From Phycomyces blakesleeanus NRRL 1555(-) (taxonomy: Eukaryota; Mucoromycota; Mucoromycetes; Mucorales; Phycomycetaceae), in contig NW_017265134.1 in the NCBI RefSeq assembly GCF_001638985.1, positions 1,178,001-1,242,000 on the forward strand: a stretch of 64,000 bases of DNA. The letters are read 5' to 3'. Shown here in pieces: positions 23,680 to 34,590 of this stretch (the stretch's first letter is position 1; each line of letters starts with the position of its first letter). The notes beneath the pieces are model-generated. The model was not told the origin of the DNA, made no database searches, and saw only the letters and a list, made by a program, of their open reading frames with translations. A program made the translations under genes and the position numbers.

Positions 23680-25408
23680 ATGCGCAATACCAGTATCCTG
23701 GCCGGTTCATCTCATCCCGAGCTTGCTACTCTTGTTTGCAAAAAACTTGGGACACCACTGGCTGCTACAACCTCAAAGAAGTTTAGCAACAAGGAAACAA
23801 GTGTTGAGATTGGTAAGTAAAAAAAATAAAAAAATAAAAACAAAAGTCATTGTCAGCAGTCATTACCTTGGTTTATGCAACCTAATGAGTATATGTTGGT
23901 AACTCCCAAAAAATATCTAGGCGTTTCTATCCGTAACGAAGATGTGTTTATTATTCAGTCTGGCTCCAACCAGATGAACGACAATATTATCGAATTGTGT
24001 ATTATGATCCAGGCTGCTCGCATGGGTTCTGCCAAGAGAATTACTGCCGTTCTTCCTTATTTCCCTTACTGCAAACAAAGCAAGCGTAAGGGAAGAACAT
24101 GTATCACAGCAAAGCGTAAGTGCGCCTAGAGAACAAGATGAAAACGAAAGAGGGTGCAGCCCTACGATCGATCTGAAGTACGTTTGTTGCTGTCGACAAC
24201 TTGCTGATGACATGATTGTTAGTCGTTGCTAATATGTTGGCTGTCGCTGGTGTGGACCATATCATTGTGGGTAATCTAAGCACGAACGTATAGCATCCGC
24301 TGACCTTTTCCCCCCGTAGACTATGGATTTGCATGCCTCTCAGATGCAGGGCTTTTTCCAAAGGCCAGTAGACAATCTGTATGCTGAACCTGTAATTGCT
24401 AAGTGGATTACACAAAATGTCCCTACCTGGCAAAACGGTGTGGTTGTGAGTAAAAATGCCGGTGGCGCAAAGAGGTAAAAAATAAATGAAAATTTTAGAT
24501 GTCGGACATTCAAAATAGACAGAAAGGTAAGACTCACCATCTGTTCTTAACAGAGTTACTTCTTTGGCCGATGCTCTTCGTCTCGACTTTGCTCTTATCC
24601 ACAAGGATCGTTCCAGATCTGGACCCCAGGGTACCAACCGTCCCTATAGTGGAATGCCAAAGGCTATTCAGGCGGAAGAAGATGTGCTTGAAGCAGCAGA
24701 ATTGGATGTCCACTCCAATGAATTGATTGCCTCTATTTCATCTCTTACAGACGCAGGTGTCAATGGAGATGTCAAGAACGCTGCTGTATCCATTGTTGCT
24801 GATACTGCCGGTGAGCAGAGCACTATCACACTTGTTGGTGATGTCAAGGGCAAAACAGTTTTCTTGACTGTAAGGCTTTTCTTTCTTTAACTACTAAAAC
24901 AGTACAATACTGTGTTTCAAATTTCTTACCTTGACAACGCATATAGGATGACATTATCGATGGCTGCCAGTCATTCCTTGACGCTGCAGAGCATTTGATG
25001 AAGAAGTGTGGTGCAGCCAAGGTGTATATTATTGCTACTCACGGTGTTCTTAGCGGAGACTCTGTACAGAAGATCCAGGCCTGTGACAGCGTGTATAAGG
25101 TAAATGGTGTAAAGTTTGATATTTAAGCGTTTGCTTGCGTTTATTCTCAATTATTTAAACTTGTGTGCGCGTGTGTATTATATTATTAGCTTGTCGTCAC
25201 CAACAGTTTCCCTATTCCAAAGGAGAAGGTTGAACAGTGCAGCAAGCTCACGACTATTGATATTTCTACTACACTCTCCGAGGCAATAAGAAGAACTGTA
25301 AGTTCACATACATGCATGTATTATTACTGTAATAGCTCACTGTCCATCTTTTTTTATATATAGCATAACGGAGAAAGTGTTAGTTACTTGTTTAACAATG
25401 CTGAATAA
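23680..25408 (+). CDS. PRPP synthetase family protein, PRPSAP-like (ribose-phosphate pyrophosphokinase subunit)
   Basis: Member of the phosphoribosyl-pyrophosphate synthetase family, which makes PRPP from ribose-5-phosphate and ATP for nucleotide, His and Trp synthesis. Eight exons: 23680-23812, 23921-24115, 24223-24266, 24320-24474, 24554-24869, 24947-25099, 25190-25297, 25364-25408; 382 residues. Features: [85 protein letters not shown] and a C-terminal [12 protein letters not shown]. An insert of roughly 75 residues separates HKDRSRSG from [19 protein letters not shown]. The insert and the modified PRPP loop ([10 protein letters not shown] instead of DDxxDTxGT) resemble the PRPP-synthetase-associated (regulatory) subunits and yeast Prs1/Prs5 rather than a plain catalytic subunit. 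Confidence 0.9.
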
Positions 25409-25619
25409 GCTTTGTCATATAAAAGAGGAGTAGATGGTGGACCTTATAGACGATAAAGAAAACTCTTGATACAATGTTTCCTTTCCCCCTTTCATGCTTA
25501 TGCTCATTATTTTATTGTTATAAACCAAAAGGAATAAGCAAATAAATATCTGTTTTTCCCTTTATTTAATTTTGATCTGTGCAACATCGCTTAAAGACCG
25601 CACATTTTTGCTCCGCGTT

Positions 25620-26330
25620 GACTTGACTTGTGTGCCAGATATTGTCTATGATCGACGTGCTTGTGCGTATATTGCCAGGTGAATGCTTGTGGTTATTGCT
25701 AGGCAAGTCATACCATTAGATATCGGCTGATAGAACTACAATTAGATCCTCTCCTTGTACTAGTGCAGCCACAGAACGAGCTACTGTCGGAGTCGGAGCA
25801 CAAGCCCAAGCTCAAAACCTACCGAACTTCTTTGACCGTTCAAAGGGCAACGGAACAGCTAGAGAATGGTGGCTCTGTGTGACCAGCTACCTCCGCCGAG
25901 TAACTTGACAGGGTTTGACAGCGAAGCAAAATAATTCCATTCTTTGGAGAATTTGCTTTAAACTATTGCTGGTTATTTCTGAAACGGATCGTTGCATTGG
26001 ACGAAAAGACAGCGCATGCTATACTCCTTCAAGGGGATAGAATTCAGGACATCTATTTTTATTTTCTCAGAGGTGCGCCTTTTTGTTTTGTTCCACGAAT
26101 TAAATGGTCTGAGATCGGCAAGGACACAGACTAACCTATGCCATGGCAGTATCCAGAATGTTAAATGAGCGAAATGACTAGAGTGCGAGCGAGGAAGAGG
26201 TGCAAATTACACGTGTAATTCCGATAAACAAAAATAAAATGGATAGACTCAATAGAAAGAATTCAAGACAAGGCCAGAGTGGACCGAGAAGATGGCAGGT
26301 CGATTGAAGATCATCGAGAGAATGACTTAC
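25620..26330 (+). pseudogene. Decayed coding-like block, possibly a retrotransposon gag remnant
   Basis: Less AT-rich than its flanks. One frame from about 25770 reads a Gln/Ala-rich stretch followed by NLPNFFDRSKGNGTAREWWL and SYLRRVT, then stops (TGA at about 25905). Coding-like pieces continue in other frames (for example LLQGDRIQDIYF at about 26020). The pattern proline / aromatic / small residues / A-x-E-W-W resembles capsid-type gag segments of Ty3-like elements, but no protease or reverse transcriptase follows and no terminal repeat was seen. Identification is weak. Confidence 0.3.
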
Positions 26331-26706
26331 AAGAGGCCCGGGAGAAAAGGGGGAAAGGGAGGGTTTTCAATGAGTTAAAAAAATTAGATGAATGGGGTAT
26401 GGGTTTGTACTTGAAATAGTAAGGAAAGAGGGGTCTCTTATGGCATGGGCATTCTTTCGTTGAGAACAATGATAACGCACTTATCCGGTGTTACAAAAAG
26501 ACTTCATTCTACAAGCGCAATGATACGCGAGCTACAAGCATGTATTCAAATAAGCTTCCTCACTGCACGTTTGTGGTTTTATTAATTTTATATCGACTTA
26601 TCATTTCTGCCTATTTGCTTCCCGACAATTCTTTTTTTTTGTTTCTTGTCACTTTTTATCGTACTCTGTACTCCCTCTTTTTTACCTTTAGCTTCTTTGC
26701 CTCGGT

Positions 26707-27866
26707 ATGTCATATCAAAATCTTCCCCCAGTCTCTATACAAGAGCCATTAGAAGGCCTTGGTCTCCCATCATCTCCTCCCATTACTCCAAAGCTTCCTG
26801 TGCGAAGGGACAACCAGAGATATCCCATAGACGAAAGATCCGTTCTTATTCCTCTGCCTACCCATATACCTTCGCTCAACTATTTCCGTATATCGCGTCC
26901 AGCTGGCACCAAACGAAAATCAGCCGCCAGACTCTACAATAAAGCCATGACCACACCTCCGAGTCCTGGAACGAAGAGCTTTGATCATTCAGACATATTC
27001 ACCCTCTCTCCTGACTACAATTTCAGGAAAATACCCTCCAGAAGTGTTGATCGTATATGTACTTCTCCAACCAGACCGCGTCTCTTAATCAGTCGCTCAA
27101 AAGAATCACCAAAATCATCTGATACAGATCTCTACACCGTCTTCCATACCACCCCAGAACCTCAAAGCAATCTTTCAGAAAATTTTAACAGCAAATATGG
27201 CCCTAGCCTGGCTAAGAAAAGACCGGTTGATAAGGATCAACACAACAAACCAAACTTTCATGCGACTCAGCCATCCAGAAGCGAGGTTTTGCCAAAAAAA
27301 GTCAAGACAGACCTTAGCGATACCTATCACCAAGTTGATCTTTCTCAAGAAGACTCGGATGTATTTGTAGATCCATCTTGGATTCCAGATTTTGGTGTAT
27401 TCAGTGCACCATCGGCTGTTCGTGTGACTTGGAAAGGTAAGCCCAGCAAGTTCTTCACCCCCCCCCCCCCCCCTTTCAACTCCTTTTCTTTCGTGGCCTC
27501 CTATGAATATACATAAAGGAAAGCCACTTGGTATTAGGTCGAGATACTATTCGATAGCGTGGTAGATTCAATTACTTATGAATGCTTGTGATTTCAGGCT
27601 CACGTCTCACAATTGATAAATTGCCATTTTACGACCGTCTACATCCAGAAGAGGCTATTATTGCATCTACCCTCCGGCTCACACCCGAGCAATTTTTACG
27701 GTGTAAGCGAACACTGGTACTAGCTGCTTATCAATACACCCAGAAAGGTCTCAAGTTTCGCAAATCAGATGCCCAGAAGCTGTGCCGTATTGATGTCAAC
27801 AAAACAAGTGCACTATGGTGTGTATTCAATCGCCTAGGGTGGTTTCGCCCTCGTATTTCTTCTTGA
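26707..27866 (+). CDS. SWIRM-domain nuclear protein (Fun19/Laf1-like)
   Basis: Chromatin-associated protein by family (fission yeast Laf1/Laf2 associate with a Clr6 histone deacetylase complex; budding yeast Fun19 and YOR338W share the domain). Two exons, 26707-27436 and 27598-27866, phase 1; 332 residues. The first about 220 residues are disordered, Ser/Pro-rich and dotted with SP/TP sites. The SWIRM domain spans about residues 225-328: VDPSWIPDFGVFSAP, VTWKGSRLTI, YDRLHPEEAIIASTLRL, PEQFLRCKRTL, FRKSDAQKLCRIDVNKTS and WCVFNRLGWF. These are the strongest conserved blocks of the family. The single intron contains a run of 16 C. The start is the first ATG of the open frame, preceded by a T-rich leader. 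Confidence 0.9.
27458..27473 (+). repeat. C16 homopolymer inside an intron
   Basis: Sixteen consecutive C, 21 bp after the splice donor of the SWIRM-protein intron. Very unusual in a genome this AT-rich. Confidence 0.85.
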
Positions 27867-28923
27867 TTTTTATGATTACCCCAATCAGAAATCAATATAT
27901 CGTCTATAATATATGAAAAGCACGCGAAGCTAATAAGCATTTGTTACATAAACGCGTGCACCCTTACATTCATTCCTTTACCCTGCCACTCTCACATTGT
28001 ATAAAAAGGCAGAATTTATGCTTGTTAAATTCATTTGAATACTAATAATATTATTTTAAAAAAAAGGCTCTCGAAGGGCCAATAACCTTGCACTCAATTT
28101 CTTGAATGTGTGTGGATAAATGGCTTCAATATTCATACTTTGACTCGTTCGATTTAATAGATTATGAATATCTGAATGAATACATGTTCTACAGCATGCA
28201 TCTTTTTGGGATTTATCAATGATGCCAGTATAATGCATCGTAACTTTGAATCCATCCCAGTGTTTGGAACTGGGAGAATCTCAGTACGTAACGTGTATGA
28301 CTTTTTTTTTTGAATATTTACGGTCTATCTCGAAGGTCATTAACTATTATTATTTTGGTGTACTATTGATACACCCGTCATCTAACTTTGTTGTCTTTCT
28401 CCTTAAAAATGTGGTTCCTGTACCTGATGTAGCTTTTTATGGTTTATTTGCCACGCACCCTGTTTAACTTAATTAGCTATAAAGTATTCCTGCTTTGATT
28501 TGCGTTATTTTTTTTTCTTCATGTATTTTAAAATATGTCGATTTTAGCCAATCAAAATACAGGCCATTCGCATTGCAATTTTATGTACCAGCAATATTAC
28601 GGGAACGACGTTTCTATCTAATCGGACTAATTAATTATGGCCACCTGTCCGCGGTCCAGTGTCTTTCTCTAATCCTTCAGGGCAAAATGGCGTGTCCTGA
28701 AAAAAAAAGTACACTATACCAATAGCCAGTTAGGCAGAAGATTATAAGGATTTGCTGCCGTTAAGTTGTGACAAAATTTTGTTGGATATTTCACTATCGA
28801 TTTGCCTTCTTACGCGTATGATGACTCTCTCTTTCTTTCACTTACTTATATTGCCAGAGTTTGAAAGCCCATTACTAATATTGGCTCTATGGGTCTTTGT
28901 CAGACGTTCTATTCTTAAAAGAG
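27867..28923. other. Intergenic region
   Basis: About 1.06 kb. Small ORFs on both strands (for example at 28246-28467 and 28495-28725) have no recognisable domain and are of background composition. No gene called. Confidence 0.5.
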
Positions 28924-29923
28924 AATGAATACAGTGGAGAAAATTAGTCACTTTGGGGCTGTAAACGTGGACGGACTACGCAATACTGTGGGTAAAAAAT
29001 ATATCGATTCAAATGCGAAGTTTGACACCACTTTATACATTCAAATTTCAGGAGTATTGCGGGTAAGGGTGGGTTAAAAGTTGGTTTCAATAAATTATTC
29101 TAGTGCTGACATTTGCTTCTTGTTTTCTCTTTAGGATTTCCGCTCCCAAGCTAATAAACAATCTGGCAAAAAAAAGCAGATAATGATGACTACAGATTGA
29201 TTGGTATTTTACTCGACTGGTGAGTTGTCGACTGAATAATAGCACAGGTCTAACATTTCACTTTTCATTATCATTACAAATAACATCAATAAGCTCCATT
29301 TATTCATCCGGTCGGACGAAGAAATTAGTGAAGCAGAGCTACAGGGAAGCTGCATTGATCCTATAATGTATTACATTCTACAATCCACAGGAAAACATCT
29401 ACTTTCGATGGTATGTGAATACACCGGCCTGTTAAGAAAATACATTTACTGATCAACAATCTACTATATCTCTGTTACCACTATATCAGGCCAAATAAGC
29501 AAATTTTAAATACTTATACGGCAGACCGTCTTCTTTAAGGACGCACTGGAAATGCGAAGTTCAAAATATATGGCTGCGGTACAGGCTATCGGTAAAAACT
29601 TACAGATTGGCGAGAAGGGTTAAGTCATTTTTTAACTTTTATTTTACCTCTTCGTTTCTATAGATAATTTATATTTAATGGTGAAGCTTTATTCATTTGA
29701 GACAACTAAATATCTAGTTCAACTTTCGCACTCGCTCAGTTCATTAGATAGCTTAAAGCAGATTTTGATTTGTAGCAAGGACAATTGTGTTGGGGCTCAA
29801 GAAGGTAGAGCAGGGAGGAGATATTGCAGTATTGATATATCAGATCTTAATCTGAATATAAACATCAAAAAGACAACTTCTTGGAATAAACGGACAAATG
29901 GGTTTTTAATTCAAAATGCTTAA
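28924..29923 (+). pseudogene. Decayed multi-exon gene of unknown function (possible repeated fungal ORF family)
   Basis: Coding-like segments in order: an ATG frame from 28926 (MNTVEKISHFGAVNVDGLRN ... IQISGVLR) with a good donor gtaagg; acceptor ctttag at about 29134, then DFRSQANKQSGKKK. At the run of eight A (about 29170-29177) the downstream similarity moves to another frame (ADNDDYRLIGILLDW, then donor gtgagt), so an indel has broken the gene. A further block reads LHLFIRSDEEISEAELQGSC and IMYYILQSTGKHLLSM followed by gtatgt. A last open stretch lies at 29678-29923. Several intact splice signals plus one frameshift suggest recent decay. I do not recognise the function; it recalls repeated hypothetical families of Mucorales. 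Confidence 0.5.
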
Positions 29924-30369
29924 TTTTGGCAAGATGTTTTTTTTTTTTAGTAACGGGCATTCAATTTTCACAAAGTGACAATATTTACCGTTCTCACTGT
30001 AGATGTATGCACTATTACCAAATAAAAAGAAATAACGCGAGAAACCAATATACACATATATACACATTCACATATACACTCATACAAATGTACCCCTCCT
30101 ACCAGCAGTCAAAGAATGCATCTTGCTACAGCCAAATAAATGAATTAATAAAAGAAAGAAAGAAAAAGAAAGGGGAGGGTGAGGGAGTTTTATTTCAATA
30201 AAGTCAAGACGATTATTATGTCAATTTTTTTTTTACAGAAAGTTATATCAAAATTACAATTCCCATTAGTGTCATTTCTGCCAACTAATAATTATTGCAA
30301 CTTTTTTCCCTTCAAATTTGGCTTGGAAACGGTGTGAATCTTGGAATGAATAACTGAACCTATTACAGT
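29924..30369. other. Intergenic region
   Basis: AT-rich, with a poly-T run, CA-rich and AAAG-rich patches. No gene seen. Confidence 0.5.
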
Positions 30370-31265
30370 TTATGTATCAATTGTCTGGATCGCAACATCG
30401 TGGGATATCTTGTAGTAATACATACCAAGTTCATACAGCCCGACGCAAACAGTGGCACAAACGACAAAGAAAGCTGCACGCCCAGGAACTGAGAAGAAAT
30501 CCAAGAAAGGATAAACCCAAAATCCGTTTACAGATCTACAGTAGGATGACCAGAAAAAGTAGAGGGTGCAGAATACATAGATCGCAGTAACATTGTGAGT
30601 GGAGCGTTTGTACTCGCTGTTGAAAACGAAAAGATCGATGTAAAGGATGACCGCAGGCCAGAGATGAAGGGATAAATCGAGAATCAAGGGTAAATCAAAA
30701 GGAGATCCCTTGGGGACAAGCAAATCACGGCTGTGCAGCATCATTGGCCAATACATCAAGCTCACCAAGCCCTCCATCTAAAACATTCATCAAGAATAGC
30801 GATTGTAAGGCTTAATTTTCTTATGTTATATATTTATTTATACCAAGATACATGATACTTACAGGAGTGGCAAGCCCAGAGACTGCTTGGTACGCGCCTA
30901 TAGATTTCGCCGGGTTAATTTTGCCGCTCTGATGTCCTACCTTTGACTAATGATAGTGTTACCTTGTAGGGGTTTTGGGAAAAAGAAACGCAAAATTTGG
31001 AGAGAAAATGTTATAGTACTAGCGGTCAGACTGATAATTGTAAGAAACTATAGGAGCGCGTTAGGCAGCTACTTTAAACTCTTGGTATTGTAGTTAAACA
31101 TGGTAAAATACATATTTTCATATAGTATTTTCATTTTATTACTTGGAATAGACCACCGAATCCCAGTGGGAGAGGCACGCGTAGCATGCTTTTAAATGCA
31201 TAGGAATTGGAGTATAATCCAACGACATTTAGGAGCAGACTAGCAGGGTGAATAGCTTTAGCCAT
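30370..31265 (-). CDS. FAR-17a/AIG1-like integral membrane protein
   Basis: Polytopic membrane protein of 216 residues in the androgen-induced gene 1 family, whose animal members hydrolyse fatty-acid esters of hydroxy fatty acids; the fungal function is unproven. Exons (minus): 31143-31265, 30963-31047, 30863-30897, 30370-30777. Predicted hydrophobic segments: LLLNVVGLYSNSYAF, FLTIISLTASTITFSL, EGLVSLMYWPMMLH, LHLWPAVILYIDLFVF, ATAIYVFCTLYFFW-like and AAFFVVCATVCVGLYEL. Family hallmarks are the His-Leu-Trp-Pro segment (conserved His), the FWSSYCRSVNGFWVYPFLD block and a Tyr-rich C-terminus. Intron 2 (65 bp, gtaaca..ctatag) was preferred over nearer AGs because it is the only choice that keeps phase and length. 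Confidence 0.85.
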
Positions 31266-31462
31266 GGAGGAAGACAAGGCAGTAATTGTATTTGAAGACA
31301 AAAAAAAAAAGTAGGGGAAAGAATATAAAATAACAGGTGCGGGTTTTCATCTTGCGAATTTAAGTGTGTTCCCAGTCACACACTCGGTCAAATGAAACTA
31401 CCGGCGCACCGAATACACAGATCAATAATCTTGATCACTTTTGTCAAATGCTATTCTTCAAG

Positions 31463-32221
31463 CTAGTTTGGCTTAGCGACCCCAGAAAGCTTTTTCAGAT
31501 CACTACCCTGAACCTCTTCCTTGCCACTACTATAGAAGTTCATCATGCATTCCAATTTCCACTTTCGCCAAACTTGCTCTGATGAAAATCCCATCTTTTC
31601 CCATTCTTTCTCTTCCATTTCTTCATCTTCGTCCTCATCCTTATCTTCGTAGCGTTGTAAGAATGTGTCCCGATGATCATGTACAAAGTCTGCCACAAAA
31701 TTTACAGCATTAACGGCTAGGCGATCGTGACGTTGTCGCAAGGTTGTCCATTGAACCAAACCCTTTCTAATTAAGGTATCATCATCCATATTATTTGATC
31801 CATTATGATCGGTCTGAAGCGATGTAGGCTGTTTTAAATCATGGGCAATGGCTGCTTGCGTTTCTGCCTCCAGCTTCTCAATATCAGGAATCAGCTTTGT
31901 ACGTAATAAGACACTCAGGATGTTAGTTTCTTGTTCAGTAGTAGTCGGTGTGTAGGGGTGGAGCATAAGCTTTAAAAGAGTTGCGTTGCTTCCTGTTTCA
32001 GTGAAGTTGTAAAAGTCTTCTGATAGTGATGCGAATTTTGCTGTCAGCATATTGAACTTGTTGAGAAGATCTGGCCATGTGAATGGGTACTTCGGTTCCT
32101 TGAGGTAGGTAATTTGGGTTGAAAAAGTTTCTTGCAATGACCACAGCTTTGCTCGTAGAACTTCTAGCTCTTGAATCGTATTGGGATCCAATGTTGGTTG
32201 ATGTCCATGACGTGCATCCAT
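31463..32221 (-). CDS. MED8: Mediator complex subunit 8
   Basis: Head-module subunit of Mediator, which links activators to RNA polymerase II. Single exon, 252 residues. The N-terminal helix LEVLRAKLWSLQETFSTQ, WPDLLNKFNMLTAKFASLSE, a PYTPTTTEQE segment and ILSVLLRTKLIPDIEKLEAE follow the order of fungal Med8, ending in an acidic stretch (EDKDEDEDEEMEEKEWEK) and WRKWKLECMMNFYSS. The start ATG at 32221 opens the conserved helix. It lies about 200 bp upstream of the AIG1-like gene on the same strand. Recognition is from motif order by eye. Confidence 0.8.
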   Translation of the reverse strand: MDARHGHQPTLDPNTIQELEVLRAKLWSLQETFSTQITYLKEPKYPFTWPDLLNKFNMLTAKFASLSEDFYNFTETGSNATLLKLMLHPYTPTTTEQETNILSVLLRTKLIPDIEKLEAETQAAIAHDLKQPTSLQTDHNGSNNMDDDTLIRKGLVQWTTLRQRHDRLAVNAVNFVADFVHDHRDTFLQRYEDKDEDEDEEMEEKEWEKMGFSSEQVWRKWKLECMMNFYSSGKEEVQGSDLKKLSGVAKPN

Positions 32222-33599
32222 AACGAGTCAAGGAAAAAAGAGTAGGCGAGACCATGGTTTTCACGAAAGATAGAAAGCGGGTTTGTAAGTCTCATAGCCG
32301 TCACGCTTTTTTTCTAGGAAAAATGGCATAAATGTACAATTTTGGTTCACTTTTGAAATAAAATAAACTGGCTTTGCTGGAACCTGTGTTTTGATATACC
32401 TAATCAAAGCCATTTAACTTGATAAACACTACAAGCAAGTTTTTTCTACTATGAGTTTTGCGTGACACAAGTTTTCCGTTTAATTCAATTCGATGATTGT
32501 TGTTGACATGCATAGGTTATTTATCGAGTTATTTAGAATAACGTGACATAAATATGTATATTTTGTATCACATAACTCTAAAGATATATTGAATGATTTT
32601 TGGATAAAATATATTACATTTTGCTGCCTTTTTTTCTCTGATAAAATACGAAATACCACGCAATCTATCTTAGCTAAAAAAGCTTTATATCTATCCTAGA
32701 ACTTACTTCTAAATATTGACATAAGAGTGTACTAAGTATACTACATAAGCAGTAAAAACCAATTTTAGATATTCAGCAAAAGACATATGGGTTGGTTCTG
32801 TAAACTTCTGTCTACTTTGGTTATTGTGGAAACACTTGGTTGAATGATATTGGACCGGAGCTCTACCCAGGAATCCTGATCACACGCCAAATGTTGGCTG
32901 TTTAAAATTCCTTAAACAAATGAAGCAAAAAACAATGACTAAAGCAATACCCCAAGTTAGAAAAAAAAATAGTTAGGACAAATTCACTGGAATAACCTTT
33001 CCGGATGAATTAATCTTTCAAATATAATATTCTCACCAGACAAACCTTGTGTTTATATAACAGCTAAAACAGACTCCAAATTTTTGCTCGATCAAAACCA
33101 AAGTAGCTCGATAGTTATGACATTTAAATTAAAGCCTTTTTTTTATATAAAGTCTCTACGTGTTTTTCACAAATATATATTAAAGCTTATTACAATTGTC
33201 CAATCGTCCCAAATACTTTCTTGAATAAAGGAAACAGGGCGAAGAAGAAATCGTAGCATGATAGATCGCTAATCCCAGGAAGCCGACGTTTTGATTATTC
33301 TGGACCAACTAATTGAAGCTTGTAATTCAGAATCCGATAGTTATATGTAGTCAATTTTTCGTGTCATAACGATATCTTTATTTTATTGTATTTTATTTCG
33401 CAAGCGTTGTGATAGTTGTGGTAGTAAGAATCTGATCATCAGTTCACTCCTCCTTAGCATCATATAACATGCTGTATATGTCATATCTGTACCGCCATCC
33501 GTAAGTCCACCCTCACCTACCTTTCCCTTGGTTTTGGTAGTCCTGCGCGGGATTTTCTTTGTCAGCCACGACGCAAGGGTGTTTTGAAAACCTTCGACC
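32222..33599. other. Intergenic region
   Basis: About 1.4 kb with no convincing gene. It marks the start of a 10-kb accessory region. An ORF on the minus strand (33383-33613) lacks family features. Confidence 0.5.
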
Positions 33600-34402
33600 C
33601 TGAAAACCAACAAAAAGCTCTACAATTACCCTTGCATCATGCCCATTATTCAAGACTCATACGCTTGGTCTCATAAAATCTTTCGGTATCCTATATTCTT
33701 ACTCCAACTTCACTTTTCACCTCCATTTCCTGCTATTACTCTTTTGTAATTTTCACACTTTCCCACATTCTCTCTCCCTCTACAACTTCATGTACGAACT
33801 GGCACACATATTCTCCCAACAATACTCCTCTCTTAGTCCATTTTTCTCCTAATATTCCTATCACTCTACCTTTGTATGCCGCCTAGGCCTTTCTTCCCTC
33901 TTCTCCATAACTTGCTGGAATCTCACAAGCGTTTAAGTCTACCAAACTTTCATGATCAACTCCCGAAGTGCAATCTGTCCAATATCCCATCATAACATAC
34001 GGCATACCCGCAATTGCCTTTCCGCCTTCTTTCGCCATCTCGATGAAGCCAAAACAGTCCTTTAGCCTTGTTTAGCTTCCTTTATCCTCCCTGCTTCAAC
34101 GGGCACACAGTATATGCGACGACAATATCAATGAATACAATAAAAGGTAGTAGTCGCTGGCGAAGATGAACACTCTTCTGACTACCTTGAAATATGCTGA
34201 CATCTCTATTTTAAAAGACACAAAAGCTCTGATTGTGGCTTTTTCAATACATACCATCTGGCGAGCACACCGGGTCTACGTTATGGATGAGCAGCCTCTT
34301 ATTCCTGGTGTGGTAGCGGACAAGGTACTTGTAGTGGCTATGTCGTTTCGGAGAGTAGACTATCCAGCTTTTCCTCCCTCTCTTCTCAGTCTTCTAATGT
34401 AG
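33600..34402 (+). mobile_element. Probable LINE-type retrotransposon C-terminal remnant
   Basis: Coding-like but interrupted sequence. The last part (34166-34402) is open and reads LKYADISILKDTKALIVAFS then IHTIWRAHRVYVMDEQPLIP, ending VADKVLV. The combination of a hydrophobic helix, IWRAHxxxxxxxQPxxPxxV, resembles the extreme C-terminus of LINE-like reverse-transcriptase proteins of Mucoromycota as I remember them. Upstream bases to about 33600 are unusually pyrimidine-rich and contain stops in all frames. No reverse-transcriptase catalytic motif survives in the window. Confidence 0.35.
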
Positions 34403-34590
34403 TACCAGCATAACTTTCTCAGGCATACAAAGCTAATCACCCAGTGTTTTATATTGAAGCCGATCGATAAATACAAGAAGAAATGTGTATTGCACCGTAA
34501 AACAAAATATTATTGCGCAAACATTCTGGAAAAACACAATAGTTGCTTAGATAAGTTATATATATATATTCATCTGTTTAACAAACTAAA

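Noticed and set aside
24116..24222. Box C/D-like motifs in a PRPP synthetase intron
   Set aside because: A TGATGA-like string lies near the 3' end with no following D box or terminal stem.
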